Below are positions 1-11,675 of a stretch of 64,000 nucleotides of DNA, one piece after another. Position 1 is the first letter of the stretch, and each line of letters begins with the position of its first letter. The position numbers and the translations under genes are program-made. A model generated the notes under the pieces. It saw only the letters and a list, made by a program, of their open reading frames with translations. It did not search any database and had not been told where the DNA came from. Origin of the DNA: Membranipora membranacea (taxonomy: Eukaryota; Bryozoa; Gymnolaemata; Cheilostomatida; Membraniporidae); contig OU612072.1 in the NCBI GenBank assembly GCA_914767715.1, forward strand, positions 186,001-250,000. The letters are read 5' to 3'.

Positions 1-36
1 AGTACAACCTCCTCATGGCCGGCCCCAGCAGCATGA
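1..36 (+). repeat. End of a dispersed repeat (also at 20235-20269)
   Basis: The first 36 bases, including the run GGCCGGCCCCAGCAG, match bases about 20235-20269 with only a few transitions. The similarity appears to stop soon after on the right, so the window probably starts inside the right part of an interspersed element that continues to the left. No coding potential was recognised. Confidence 0.5.
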
Positions 37-1314
37 AGCCACCCCTGTGTGTTGCTGAGCATCTCAATCAATCTCATCGATCCCTCAGTGCATTTTGTAA
101 GTTTCGGTGGTTTGACATAATTGGTGTGTTTACGCTGTTGCGCAACCAGGGAGGCTGCCAACTCTTCATTGTTTCAGTGCAACAATGTTCGCCCCATCAC
201 TCTCATGCTTATACTCTAAGCCAAACCAGTGCAGGGAGGTTTGCTTTCCATCAACTCATTGGCGCAAAGTCGCTATCGTCAAGGCACCCGCCCCTCGTGC
301 CACTCGTTCACTACTCAAATTCACCACATTGAGCATAGTACAACTCATACACAAGTCAGAGAGATGACTTGTTTGCGCTACAGCCAGTGGGCTGACTGTG
401 ATTTCCTGTCTCGCTCTGCCTGCCTTTTATGCGAGGGCCAAGCTTTTAATCCTATGTTTGTAAAACCTTAGATCTAACTCAGACTCACTTTGATTTTCAC
501 TCTGCAGAGATTAAACTACTTTAATTTGAGTATTAAAGGCATAATCTTGCTTAGCCTTCTACCCCAAGCAATTTGCTTATCATCACTTAATCCCCTCATT
601 CTAATCCTTACAAGGATTATAACAAAAGGAATTAAATGCTGGCCAACTCCACAAAACAAAGTGAGTGTGTTAAACCTCAGCTTACAAGTAATAGGATTAC
701 TTAGCTTTTGTCTTCACACAGTGCTGTTGCCATATCCATGCAGATGCGCTTTCTGCCTCATGTTCTATGCTTTTTGTGGCTTGTTTGAGTGCTCTTCCTG
801 AAAGCCCAACTCTAGTCAGAAATTTGGTTGCTGATCTAGCCATGAATCCACGGCAGCCAATCATATAATATATCCTATTATGTGCCTACAATATGAATTA
901 TCACTTGAGGTAATATGAGAGGATTGTTGGCAGAATTCCAGCTAAAATGTTTAATTAGGTTTAACTATGATAATTGTATCTGTCAGGAAGAGCTCTGACT
1001 AATTATCAGCTTTGTAACCCTACTGTAATAATGTAAAATAGTGTTAATGGGGTGTCAGATAGGAAGAGGTAAAATTGTCCTTCAAAGTGCAGACTATTCA
1101 AAACTATGCAAACTATTCAAACAAAATATTCTACCCCCCTCTCATCTATTGCAAACTTGTAAAAGACTTTGATAGGAAATTTTTTAAAATAGTAATGATT
1201 CTCATGTAAAAATTTTACACTTGAAATCCCGATGACTTCTGTCCAGCCTCTCTGGTATTCAGTACCACAGACTGGACTTCTCTGAGTTTTACTGATACTG
1301 TTTGATATTTACAG
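37..1314. other. Non-coding stretch, probably intron of the gene ending at 1452
   Basis: No convincing exon was found here. Open frames at 490-801 and elsewhere lack splice context and resemble no family I know. The only strong signal is the acceptor at the right end, a pyrimidine-rich run followed by TTTACAG at 1308-1314, so most of this is likely intron plus repeat remnants. Confidence 0.4.
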
Positions 1315-1452
1315 ACAGGTTTGAAGGACTCAGAGCTGAAGTCTCTAGACGAGGTGTATGAGGCCGTGTACTTAGCTAAGTATCCTATCGTCGGCTATAT
1401 GGATTATCTTATAGAAAATCTCAAACAGCAGAAACAAAACGATGAGCTCTGA
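1315..1452 (+). CDS. Last coding exon of an unidentified protein (partial)
   Basis: An acceptor (TTTACAG) at 1308-1314 is followed by 45 in-frame codons and a TGA at 1450-1452. The peptide is rich in charged residues, with the central stretch EAVYLAKYPIVGYMDYL and a Lys/Gln-rich end finishing NDEL. It looks like a conserved helical C-terminus and not a chance frame, because codon use is even and the exon is bounded by a good acceptor and followed by polyadenylation signals 300 bases later. Upstream exons lie to the left of the window or were not found. I do not recognise the family. The terminal NDEL resembles an ER-retention tetrapeptide (KDEL-like), but that could be coincidence. Confidence 0.6.
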   Translation, partial: TGLKDSELKSLDEVYEAVYLAKYPIVGYMDYLIENLKQQKQNDEL

Positions 1453-1750
1453 GAGACTCGCTCAGTCAAACTGGTGCTAAATTCTATACATAGACACACA
1501 TAGACATAGATAGCCATGTGATTCACTGTATTAATCTCTGAGCTGTAGACTGCAGGTCTATTGATGGTCACATATGCTGTCATGGTATCTTCTCTTAATG
1601 ACCCAGTTATCTAATGTTTGTTACCTCATGTGACAACTACTGCCTCTTCTGATAATTACTTCTGATCGAATGGATTCAGTTTTAAGTCACTAAGTTTTTA
1701 ATCTTATTTATTCTAGATATGACTTTCACATTCCTGAACATAGTGATTAT

Positions 1751-1785
1751 AATAAAAACAACAACTTCATAATAAAACTAATAAA
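1751..1785 (+). promoter_or_regulatory. Cluster of polyadenylation signals
   Basis: Three AATAAA hexamers occur at 1751-1756, 1771-1776 and 1780-1785, about 300 bases after the stop codon at 1452. They are the natural 3' end signal for that gene. The span 1453-2280 otherwise holds only 3' UTR and the short intergenic gap to the GPCR stop codon. Confidence 0.5.
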
Positions 1786-2280
1786 GAAAATAAACAATTA
1801 CTTGCAATGACATCATTGAAGTTTTAAAGCCTCCCAGACTGTAATTAACATAATTTAGCGCGTAAAACTCGAAGGAAGTTTTAGAAAAAAATCAGATCTT
1901 AATTTCTCATAAGTATTTGACTTTTCCCATGAGAACTGAGAGAAGGCAATATATAGCAGGAAGTACTCTGTGACTAGACTGTTTAAATGTTGGCTGAGGT
2001 CTCGGAAGCATTCATTTTTTCATATAAGAAAGCTACTGTCTGTAGATTATATAAAATATATAGTGACCAGTGCTGGGTAGTAGGAGTTATTCTCTCCATA
2101 CTCAGATCATCGTACTGATCATCAGCTGATTCTTAGTCTGTAATGTGGGTGTGTATGGGATGAGAAAGCTTGTTATACTGTATTTTATAACCTGTTACCT
2201 GACTAATAGACAGGATACTTTGTGTTCTCCTGATATCACCTGGTCGGGCAACATGACCTTCAGAATGACCTTGAGTAAGC

Positions 2281-3701
2281 TCAGAATATTGTCTCCGCTA
2301 TGTGAGAGTCGGGTAGCGCCCATGTAGTGAAGTACACACCTATAGTTCTCAGTATCTGATAACGGTAAGCCTTAGACATGACAGCGTAGATGGCTATATT
2401 ACCGACTCCGTATATCGCAAACATCAACACTATGATCCAATTAAACACGAGAATCTTAATACCGAGAAACAGGAGGAGGAAGGAGATAAGCGTTGGTAGG
2501 AAGGAGATGTAGAAGGCCACGGATACTATGAGGACGTACTTAGTGTCTGTGTAACTCCTCAGTAAGTTCAGGCAGCTTTCTCCTGTGATGATCCGCCGCC
2601 TCACTGATCTAAGTTTCCAAGCGAGGATCACAACGAGTATTCCTGTTATCAAGGAGGGTATTAGCATCAGTATGTATATAATAGCCTTTGGCTCCATGGC
2701 GTGATAGTTAGCCACCCCTAGTATCGCAGTCAGGCAGTGGGTGTCATTAAATATGAAATCTCTAAGGAATACGGCAGCGGTGACGAAGAGCCACATTGAG
2801 GCTATACAGAGCAGACTATGACGGACCAGAACATGGGTCTGATAGTGCTGTGGGTAACATATAGCCACTGTTCTCTCCCATGCAGCCAACGCTAGGATAT
2901 AAAACCTGAACAGCGGCCCGACATCTGTAGAGGCGCTGAGCAGGGCAGTAAGGACCTGAGGCTTACCAGCTGAGAGATGATGTATAGCACAGTTAATCTT
3001 CACTATCATAGAGAAGCTACTGAGTATATCAGCTAATGACGTGTTCATCAGGATGTTCAGAAGAGAAGAGGACAGCTGATTATTGAGTTTCCTCAGCATC
3101 ACCATGTGTAGAATGTTAATTATGATTGCTACAAGATGACAAGTAGTGCAGGCTACCTCCCAGCCTAAGTCTCCACAAAAATCCTCTACTGCGGGGCATA
3201 GTCTCAGCAGCCCATCATTAACTGATAGTGTCGTCATGTACTGATCTGTTACAGAAAGTGTATATTGGTGTGACGAAACATGTATGTTATGAAGCAAAAA
3301 TACTCAAGCTAGGCTAAAATAGGAACTTGAATATTATGAGAATAAAATTTGGCTTGGTCAAACTTTGAAAATTTAAAACAACATTGCGGGGAGGAGCAAC
3401 ACTCAGCTAATATCCAAGCCCTTGGATTGAGTAAGGGACAAATTATTACGGAAACAACTGTGGAAGAAATATCATCGCTTCCCTCTCTTATTATTGGCGT
3501 ATAGATTATTTAAAACTCACCAATGACGGGGTTGTCACTAGCGTTGATGCTGGTTGAGTTGATGAGCGTCCTCCTGACTCCGTTAGGTATCACTGGGTAC
3601 TGTATGGGTATATTAGATCCCCACGATGGCAGACCTCGGGGTAACGATCCCTGTCTCATCCTCACCGTACAGTAAGCTGTAGAGCATTTAATATTCAGCA
3701 T
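2281..3701 (-). CDS. Divergent class A (rhodopsin-like) G protein-coupled receptor, 2 exons
   Basis: Join 3701-3521 and 3245-2281 (381 aa). Exon 1 (ATG at 3699-3701) encodes an extracellular N-terminus with two N-glycosylation sequons (NST, NAS) and ends phase 1 at a GTGAG donor. Exon 2 follows a TGTAACAG acceptor. Seven hydrophobic segments are visible at about residues 89-111, 121-143, 157-180, 203-223, 247-270, 297-322 and 326-350. Class A marks: SLAD in TM2 (130-133), WERT in place of DRY after TM3 (E184-R185), ISFLP in TM6, and NIAIY in TM7 (N343) where NPxxY is expected, with Pro replaced by Ile. Cys146 and Cys231 may form the loop disulfide. The ligand is unknown; it is an orphan. The start could also be an internal Met at residue 15. 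Confidence 0.8.
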
Positions 3702-6399
3702 TAAATCCGATAAAAGTAAAAGCGCTACAAACTAAGAACTTGAGAGACACCGTGTAATCTTATCTACCTCTATACCTACCTCTAACAACTCAACGAAGAG
3801 TCTCATTTATTTTCGCTAAAAAATTACTACTGGGCGAAACCTGTGAAATGTGTAATAATTATATCAATTTATTATAATGTGAATGAAACATGACTGAAAG
3901 CAATTGCGATTTTAAAGCATATAGGCTAGGAGTATTAATTATAATAATAGGATCGAGATTTAACACTGTGTGAAATGCGTAGTTTACCATATATTATTAT
4001 AATCATGCTGCCTAAGTATGGGGAATGATTTTGCGATGCTCCAACTCGTCCGATACTCGGGGTTGGATGATCCTCCATTGTACACAATAAAAGTAGATGT
4101 GTACTCTAGTACTGCTCTTACCTATTTTGTGCTCGCAAGGTATTTTCCTAATAAATCTGTTTAGTATCCTGCTAATACATCACTGCCACTTATTGAATGA
4201 CTCTGAGACCCACCGGCCACCTCCTAATACAAACAGAACTTTATATACTTCTATCCTGACTATCACAACCGAGATGGTCAGCTGATATTTTATAAATGAA
4301 TGTTTGATGAGTTTTATTTTAGCGAAGCCTGACAGGTATTTACCACTCTGTACCTGGAGCTATTAGCAATGTGTGATATGATAATAGTAGTGCAGCAACC
4401 TGTCACAGCACAGCGGCCTGGTACAGCGGCCTGACACGGCACACACAGGCAGATAAACCCAGCCCATTATCACCATCGCTCATTACAGTAAATACACAAT
4501 CCCAACACAAGGTGCAGGGACTCTGAGGGCCTCTGGGTATTCGAGTTATGTTCTAGTTGTTACACTTATCCAAACATGAAATGAATATGGAGCATTTGCT
4601 TTAATATCATTTTGTTACTTTTCAGAAGGCTTTGCAGTGTAATGTAATGTGTTAGGAGCATATCATTATTCCTTTCAGTGTACGGTATAATCAAAATATA
4701 AAAATTAGAAAACTTTGAACAAGATCTTTTATTTAGAGAGATAGTCTAGATCAAGTTATGATCCAATTTTCCGGCATTCCAGTTGCTCACATTCTACTGG
4801 TGAACATCTGGCTGGCGTTGGCTCGTAACTCTAACTAAAGGCAAATTGTATTATATTATATGATCTAGAGATTGACAATGTGAAGAGAGCACAGATTGTA
4901 TCATATATGATCTAGAGATTGACAATGCGAAGAGAGCACTGATTGATTCAAACTAGTTCTGGACATGAGAAAGCAAAAAAATTTGCAACAGTTAATATCA
5001 GCATCTCAGGATAAGGAATAATACAGTAACTATCATATCTTTCGCTATACTGTTTGTAGATAGAGTATGTTGCCCCCCCCCCTCTCCAAACCCATGTTAT
5101 GAAAGGTCAGTGTGTTATGAGGTAACCTGTTATATATGAGCAGTAATATGACTGATAAGGATGCCTGGCTGTTCTATCTTTGGAATGTAATATCCTTATG
5201 ATCAAGTCTGGTCATCCTAATATAAGAGGAGGGGGGAGGAGGAGGCTTTAGTTGTCCTCTCATGATCATGAAGAGGATAACTTCCAAAGTTAATCATAGT
5301 ATTATTTGTAACAGTGAGGGTGGGAGTTGTAATAACCCTACTTGGGCAGTGTAAGGTTCTGTGTGGGATGTTTACAGTTCAGCAAAAATAATCCTCCAGC
5401 TTCACATTGTATTAATCTGGGATAATTGTGATACTAGTTGTTAGTAACGTTCAGCTACACTGACCAAAGGATAAAGTTCATGAGTACTTGTATAACATGT
5501 AGTTTTCCGCTTATGGTTTGTCTGATATTGAGACTTTGACGTTCTTCCTGTGGGCTAACTCCTTCCTGTGGGTGAAATCATGGCCGATGAATGTGAATGA
5601 TGTTTTTCCTTCATTTGTCCAGCTGTTAAAGGAAACAATTAAATGAGCACATGCTGAGTGAAAATAATAAGTGGCAGACATGCGTGTCTAAATAAAAATC
5701 AATTCTTAGAATTATTTTTGTATTTCATTTCATGGAAAAAGGAACCCATTCAAATTCATATTCTATATAACTTTGATAAAAGGTTAATATTAAATCAATT
5801 TCTGGAATGTTCAACTTTAATATTAACAACTGGTGCACACCTAATAAGCTAATCTAAGAAATAAACAGGTATAGAAAAGTTAGACCCAGGTCCATAATTG
5901 ATAATGTGTTTAGTATGAATATACATTGCGGGGGGGGGGGGGGGGATAAGGGGGAAGGGAGGCTAATGTGCTTCACTCAATGAAATATATAATAATTTTA
6001 TAGAAATTGCAGCCTGAATTAATATCAAAGCCTTATATTATTGTAGGAGTTCTACAACACAGCCAGTATTTATAATCTTTGATAAAGCTCATGAGTAACA
6101 GCAGTGTAGTCACCCATCCATTATATGCACCAAGCTAACAGGCATTCACTGACCTAGTACAGGCCTCTCTCTCTCTCTATTAGTATAATGGATTAGCTGA
6201 GTGAAGTAATAGATTCCTGTATCATTGAGCCTTTGAGTTTGTTCTGTAAAGTTAGAAATTGCATAGGAATTTAACAAGCCAGCTTCAATAGACTAATCAA
6301 TAGGTTTATTTGCATAACATAATAAGGTACAATAAACTCTTAATTGCATAAGTCTGACCACTCCATTCTCCCTGGTCTGACCGAGGTGAAAGCAAGCAG
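3702..6399. other. Intergenic region between GPCR and TFP-1
   Basis: No gene was recognised. It holds a 47-bp tandem duplication (4857-4946), a short C run near 5075, a 16-base G run (5930-5945) and AT-rich spacer. The open frames at 4097-4285 and 5658-5852 show no splice context or family resemblance. Confidence 0.5.
4857..4946. repeat. Two-copy 47-bp tandem duplication
   Basis: The block starting TATATGATCTAGAGATTG at 4857 is repeated at 4904 with a few substitutions. Spacing is exactly 47 bp. It looks like a recent local duplication with no coding role. Confidence 0.75.
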
Positions 6400-6416
6400 T
6401 ATAATAAGGGTATAAG
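6400..6416 (+). promoter_or_regulatory. Candidate TATA box of TFP-1
   Basis: TATAAT at 6400-6405 and TATAAG at 6411-6416 lie 85-101 bases before the TFP-1 ATG (6501). TFP-6 has TATAAA 95 bases before its ATG, and both are near a GCAAGC/GCTTGC motif. The shared spacing supports a promoter role; this is inference. Confidence 0.4.
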
Positions 6417-6500
6417 ACTTTCACTGCTCTAAGTTAGTCATTAAGTTTACTTGTATTTTCAGACCGACGTCACATTAACAACTCACGAGCCGGATTAATC

Positions 6501-9500
6501 ATGAATGTTCTCCTGTCACTTCTCATAGTATCGGGTAAGTAGCTCGATATTTTTACTGTCATTCTCCGTATTTTACTAGGCGAGTCTGCTGTAGATCAGA
6601 AGTTACCATAACAGTCAAACATTACCAGTATCACTTATGGGGAGCAGATAATAATATCCTCAGATAAAAAAACTTTGAGGTTGTATGAAATACATGATTT
6701 CCCCCCTAGTTGTAATGGTAACAGTGACAGACCAGGTTGAGCTCACCTCTTAGACGCCATAGAAACTTAGCAAGCAATATTAACATTGACGCAGAGAATG
6801 GCATTATTTGATCTGATGACACTTAGATATATATTACAGTGTCAGTGGCAGTGACATCTGGTACCAGGTGCTATGTATGCTCAGGAGCAGGTAACTCAGA
6901 CTGTGGGGATGCTTATGACAATGAAGCTGCACACGAGATGGACTGCTTCGCCTCTGGTATGACAGAAGATGGCGGATGTACAAAGTATAAGAGTAAGAAA
7001 GAGAACGTTCTTGGATTCTTCGCTACCACTGGTCAGTTACTCTCTGTGTCCATATATGTCTGTGTGTCTATCTCTGTCTCTGGGTATCTCTCCCTCCGTC
7101 TGTCTGTGTGTCTCTCATTATCTGCCTGGGGGGTCTTTCAATTAGAAACAGCCAAAATCATAATTTGATCGCTCACTCCCTGAGTGAGTGATACCTGCTA
7201 GGCTCTCGCTTTCAGATCGCTCACTCACTTGATGGAGCTATATACATTCTGAGTGAACGATTTGAGAGCGATTTTGTCTAATTGAAAGACCAAGTGAGTG
7301 GTAATTTTGGAGCGATGTGATAGTGATAACTTGCTTTAGTAAAGGATCGCTCTTTCTAATTGAAAGACCCCCCTGTAGAGGTTAGCGTGTGAGCTTTGTA
7401 AGTATGAAAACGCTGGTTTGTACAGCAGATACCAGCTATGCTTTGGAGAAAATAGACCTCGCAACATAATAATATCTCAATCCTAACTTGTGGAGCGGAA
7501 TAAACTAACTAGATGATCTGCTGATCTGTTTGGTTGATATATAATTGCATATGAAGGCAGCAGATTTAACACCCTGGTCTTTTTAATATGAGTTCAATAT
7601 ACAAGGGTGTAGTTTTCGATCCTAAAGTAGTGAATTGCATTTATAGTGGAGCGAAACGATTGCCTTTGATGAGAAACCATTGTGACGCCACAGCCAGCCC
7701 TTAAAAGCGTTCGGGATGGCGATCGCGGCCGTTAAGGGGGTGGGTGGGAAACTAGGAAACTCCGATTTTTGTAATTTTACAGCGCTTTTGCCTCATTTTA
7801 CAGAGTTCTAACCATGTTTTTCAGATTCATCATACCTTAAAACATACCCACCCACCCCCTTAACGACCGCCTACGGCCGCGATCGCCATCCCGAACGCAT
7901 TTAAGGGCTGGTTGTGTGTGATGCTGGCAAATAAGCTCAGTATCTTAATGTTTTGATATATGGATCAAATCAACATTGTTAGCTTAGATTTGCTAGCGTT
8001 TCGCTTTACAGATTTGCTTTGTAATAATTGCCTGTTTCTAACTTTCAGTGACTGAACCTCAGTTAGTGAATCCATTATTGGATATAAAATGTTTATATTC
8101 TCCGGCAGCAGGCAGCATTTTAAATTGTGTAATTCTTGGCTGTGAGAGGCAACTATTAATATCATAAATTTAATATCACAAACTAACAAGATTATATAAA
8201 GTGTACAATTACATGATGACTAAGTGCTGCGCTGGCAGTTCAGGCGTCCATTCAAGATTCAGAGGCGATGAGAAACAATCTATTTTCAAAGTTTCTGAAT
8301 GACTATCGAATACTGGCAGCTGACTTATTTGGCATCTTCTCAGCTTTTAATGCGATGTAGGCATTATAATAAGACTCAGCTGCATTCACTAGTCTTTGCT
8401 TAGATTTTACATGAAAACAATTATTCCATCTCCAGTTACCTTCGATGAACCAGTCATAAGCCTGCACGGTAATTTGTACAGCTTGGCTTTGTACAAAAGA
8501 ATCATACAACATATCCTGCATTGAACCGGAATAAGAGTCTGAAGGGAAATAACAAACTTAGTATGAGTCCCTACTTTCCTCTGATTGTTGAGCATATGGC
8601 CGCGCGCCACTATATTCCCCTATCTGATCCACTTGAGCACTCAAGCTAGCACTATAATTATTAGTTGCAGAGTTTTCTAAGTGCTTTACTGTCACTGAAC
8701 TATTATGGTAACTGAAAGTGATTGACACTATGAGCATTTGATCTCTTATAATACGACCTACTATAACCTGCATAGAGAGGAATGCGAGATTAACCCTCAG
8801 GGAGAGAAGAGAGATCAATGTTCTCTCTGCCTCAATCCACCACTCGTACATTGTACACAAAATTTATGATATCAGATGAATCACTCAACAAATCATCACA
8901 ATATCTCCTCTCACTACTGTCTAACTCGCTGTCTAACTCGCTGTCTAACTCGCTGTCTAACTCGCTGTCTAACTCGCTGTCTAACTCGCTGTCTAACTCG
9001 CTGTCTAACTCGCTGTCTAACTCGCTGTCTAACTCGCTGTCTAACTCGCTGTCTAACTCGCTGTCTAACTCGCTGTCTAACTCGCTGTCTAACTCGCTAC
9101 TGTCTAACTCGTTGTCTAACTCGCTGTCTAACTCGCTGTCTAACTCGCTGTCTAACTCGCTGTCTAACTCGCTGTCTAACTCGCTGTCTAACTCGCTGTC
9201 TAACTCGCTGTCTAACTCGCTGTCTAACTCGCTGTCTAACTCGCTACTGTCTAACTCGCTGCTGTCTAACTCGCTGCTGTCTAACTCGCTGCTGTCTAAC
9301 TCGCTGTCTAACTCGCTGTCTAACTCGCTGTCTAACTCGCTGTCTAACTCGCTGTCTAACTCGCTACTGTCTAACTCGCTACTGTCTAACTCGCTACTGT
9401 CTAACTCGCTGTCTAACTCGCTGTCTAACTCGCTGTCTAACTCGCTGTCTAACTCGCTGTCTAACTCGCTGTCTAACTCGCTGTCTAACTCGCTACTAGA

Positions 9501-10771
9501 GAGAGTCTCCCATCAGTAGGTTTAGTAAGTCTTATCAGACACCAACAAGCAGCTGAAAATCACAATATGACTAATTACCTGCAGTATACAAGTGTTGCAG
9601 ATTCTTTGACTAACAGTTTCGATTAAAGAATAATACGACGAGAATCTGGCCTTGCTTGTTGTAGTTGAGAGGAAATGTGGACAGGCTTATGATAACCTGC
9701 TATGTGAAGGATTCGTCAGGAAAGAGGGAAATGTATTCGTGGATGATCGGGAGACTCATATTTTCGCCTGCTCCTGCTCGGGAGATCTCTGTAATTCAGC
9801 CCCTGTTATGGCCTCACACACATCTACCCTCCTACTTCTCACAGCCGCCTTATTAGGTATGTGATATATCCGCAGAGTAGTGCAGGAGGAAACGGTAGGG
9901 CAGGTAATAATCAAGCTGTGAGCCAGAGCCAAATTGTGTGCTGTGAGCTCTTCCTGTAATGTCTGGGGCGAAACTAGCCTGTCTTGACAAGCTTTGTGGT
10001 TCCTCTCCCAACATCAAAGCTTGTCAAGACAGGCTATGGCGACACACAATCCTCCATATCACATTAAGTATATCGATAGCATGATAGATAGAGAGATGGT
10101 TCATGTAATTATAGCGTTTTAGAACATTTCAATTTAGCTTGCTAGGGGAGGCAATGACCCACTGCCAGTGCCGACCCTGGAACTTCCGACCTTAACTGTG
10201 ATGGTAGATACCAAAACAACAAATGTATAACACCATAAACTGTTCATAGTGTAGTTGATGTTGCAGATTGTAGCTTTATCTCATTTTCTCACTCCACTGT
10301 ACAAAAACTGAAAACCGATGCAGTTTAATCAATGACTATTTGTGAACTATCTATTCCCCCATAGTTTTGGCTAAGTAGCAGATACCAATATGTGCTGTTA
10401 ATATACCGGCAAAGTCGGGTCAGCTAACTTCTACAAACTTTTTTGACAATTCCGTATAAGGCTTTCAATCATGAGTAATAATCTCGGAGTTGTGGTTACC
10501 GTAATAAGAGAGGACAATCCTCATTCGATAGTCAAACTGTCTGGATTTTGATACCATTATCTTTGATGGATCATGTAAACTACAGGATGATCATTTTTGC
10601 CTGCATTGAGGCTACGGCGGCTAACCAGTAGATTCGGAATGACCGAACTGCAGGCAAATTGGGTCAAAATTGTTCTAATGAACTTAAGAATGATTTCATC
10701 TTGAGGCCCGATTGTAATGTTGTAATTATGTTTTCTAATTTTCAGGTGTTATGACGCTGACATCATACTAA
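6501..10771 (+). CDS. TFP-1: Ly6/uPAR three-finger protein, probably GPI-anchored, 4 exons
   Basis: Join 6501-6534, 6840-7031, 9665-9856 and 10746-10771 (147 aa). Exon 1 encodes MNVLLSLLIVS, the start of a signal peptide that continues into exon 2. The mature domain starts at CYVC and has the ten cysteines of the Ly6 fold: CxxC, SDC, MDC, GGC, then RKC, LLC, CSC and the closing CN. After that a hydrophobic tail (STLLLLTAALLG, then VMTLTSY from exon 4) ends the protein, as in GPI-anchored family members. All junctions have GT-AG ends and matching phases (1,1,1). It is longer than its paralogues (444 versus 408 coding bases) because both central exons are larger. The 2.6 kb intron 2 carries a MITE, a palindrome, a candidate nested antisense gene and a 12-bp array. 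Expected site of action is the outer plasma membrane; partner unknown. Confidence 0.85.
7128..7373. mobile_element. MITE-like element with perfect 21-bp terminal inverted repeats
   Basis: The left end begins GGGGGGTCTTTCAATTAG and the right end is its exact reverse complement over 21 bases (7128-7148 and 7353-7373). The 246 bp element has no coding frame and contains internal GATCGCTCACTC-type subterminal repeats in both orientations. No clear target-site duplication is visible. It lies in intron 2 of TFP-1. Confidence 0.75.
7694..7911. mobile_element. Foldback element with about 55-65 bp GC-rich arms
   Basis: The left arm 7694-7748 (with GGGATGGCGATCGCGGCC) pairs with the right arm 7847-7911 (with GGCCGCGATCGCCATCCC), leaving a loop of about 100 bases. 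The arms are much more GC-rich than their surroundings and differ by small indels. It is in intron 2 of TFP-1 and is probably a non-autonomous transposon. Confidence 0.7.
8303..8860 (-). CDS. Candidate small gene or exon pair nested antisense in TFP-1 intron 2
   Basis: On the minus strand an open frame (about 8860-8570) runs to a possible 36-base intron that begins GTAGGGACTC, contains the branch-like ATACTAAG and ends TTTCCCTTCAG. Splicing restores frame into a second open stretch that ends at 8303, with aromatic-rich sequence (YDWFIEGNWRWNN) and a Lys/Ala-rich tail. The branch-point-like motif and even amino-acid use favour coding, but no start was fixed, no family was recognised, and it could be a transposon scrap. 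Coordinates are those of the open span, not a proven transcript. Confidence 0.25.
8917..9492. repeat. 12-bp minisatellite (CTGTCTAACTCG), about 47 copies
   Basis: Nearly perfect tandem copies of CTGTCTAACTCG occur, with 15-bp variants (extra CTA or CTG) clustered near 9100, 9240-9300 and 9361-9410. The length is a multiple of three, so every frame on the + strand stays open and gives false LSNS or CLTR repeat proteins. It lies in intron 2 of TFP-1, 170 bases before exon 3. Confidence 0.95.
9975..10036. repeat. Perfect 22-bp inverted repeat (hairpin)
   Basis: The left arm 9975-9996 begins TAGCCTGTCTTGACAAG and is matched exactly by the reverse complement at 10015-10036, with an 18-base loop. 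A half copy of the arm (TCTTGACAAGCTTTG) occurs near 43226, beside a G run. It is in intron 3 of TFP-1. Confidence 0.85.
10565..10678. mobile_element. Short foldback element, related to 60342-60460
   Basis: TTTGCCTGCA near 10595 is mirrored by TGCAGGCAAA near 10649, and the right end runs to TTGTTCTA. The same ends, TAGAACAAG...TTTGCCTGC and its complement, occur at 60342-60460. It is probably a small non-autonomous MITE. Confidence 0.5.
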
Positions 10772-11543
10772 GTAGATCTGCAGTGGGATGGATGACACAC
10801 AGGAAAGTAACGGAGGCAACAGCTTGTCTCTCAGTATCATCAATCCTACTATTACTACAGCAACGCAGTCCTACTGAGCATATAACAATAGTCTTATGAA
10901 TATTTGCAGAGATGCCTTGTGGGGCGCCGCCACCCCCCCCCCCCACCCGTGTTCTTTTACTTCCTTTATATTTTAAGTCTTTAATTTCACCTTTATCAAT
11001 ATAATATATAAGAGAATAACATCCCAATAAGTAATGATTTAATATTTTTTAGCCCTCTTTTTTCTTCTGTGGTTTCACCAGTGCCTAAAAATAAAACCAA
11101 TAAAAAAAAATATGTTAAAGTCAAAATATGACAGCTTGCTTGCTTTTATTATCAGAAACAAAATTTTATCAAAGCAACATGAAAATGCAAAATGGGCTCA
11201 GTCCGCCTGACTTCGAAGTTCTCAGCATATTATCAAACCCTTCAAAATGGTAGCGTCAGCACTTTTGAGAACGCCCAAAAGATAGATTTCCCCAGAATGG
11301 CTACAAGCTCACAATTGAGCTAATAGAAATGTCACATATAAAACACATGGCTAAATGAGCAGCTTCTATTCGATAATTAAGCATGACAGCGTTGCCTAGG
11401 GTCAGCAGCCTCAGCCAGTTTTAGCTTTGAGCCATAAATGTGTGCTGAGAGAATGTCTCTAGTTATCCCCCCTCTCATAATAAGGGGGATAACTCTTCGA
11501 GCTTAGTTTGGGTATTTTATCGCTGCATGATCTGTTTGTAAAA
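10772..11543. other. 3' flank of TFP-1
   Basis: This holds the likely 3' UTR of TFP-1 with an AATAAA at 11090-11095, a 12-base C run (10933-10944), and spacer. No gene was recognised. Confidence 0.45.
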
Positions 11544-11609
11544 CCTCACCTATAAGTCACCGGACTTATAAGTGAATCACCCCCCTCAGAAAAAATAAAA
11601 ATGCTCCAG

Positions 11610-11675
11610 TTATAAGACACCCCACAGCTATAAGACACCCCACAGCTATAAGACACCCCACAGCTATAAGACACC
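11610..11675. repeat. 18-bp tandem repeat, about 3.6 copies
   Basis: Copies of TATAAGACACCCCACAGC run head to tail and finish in a palindrome with the reverse unit. It is inside the transposon-like segment 11544-12149. Confidence 0.8.

Noticed and set aside
8818-9519. LSNS and CLTR repeat proteins
   Set aside because: These are translations of a 12-bp tandem array; all + frames stay open because 12 is divisible by three and the unit has no stop. The array is inside an intron.
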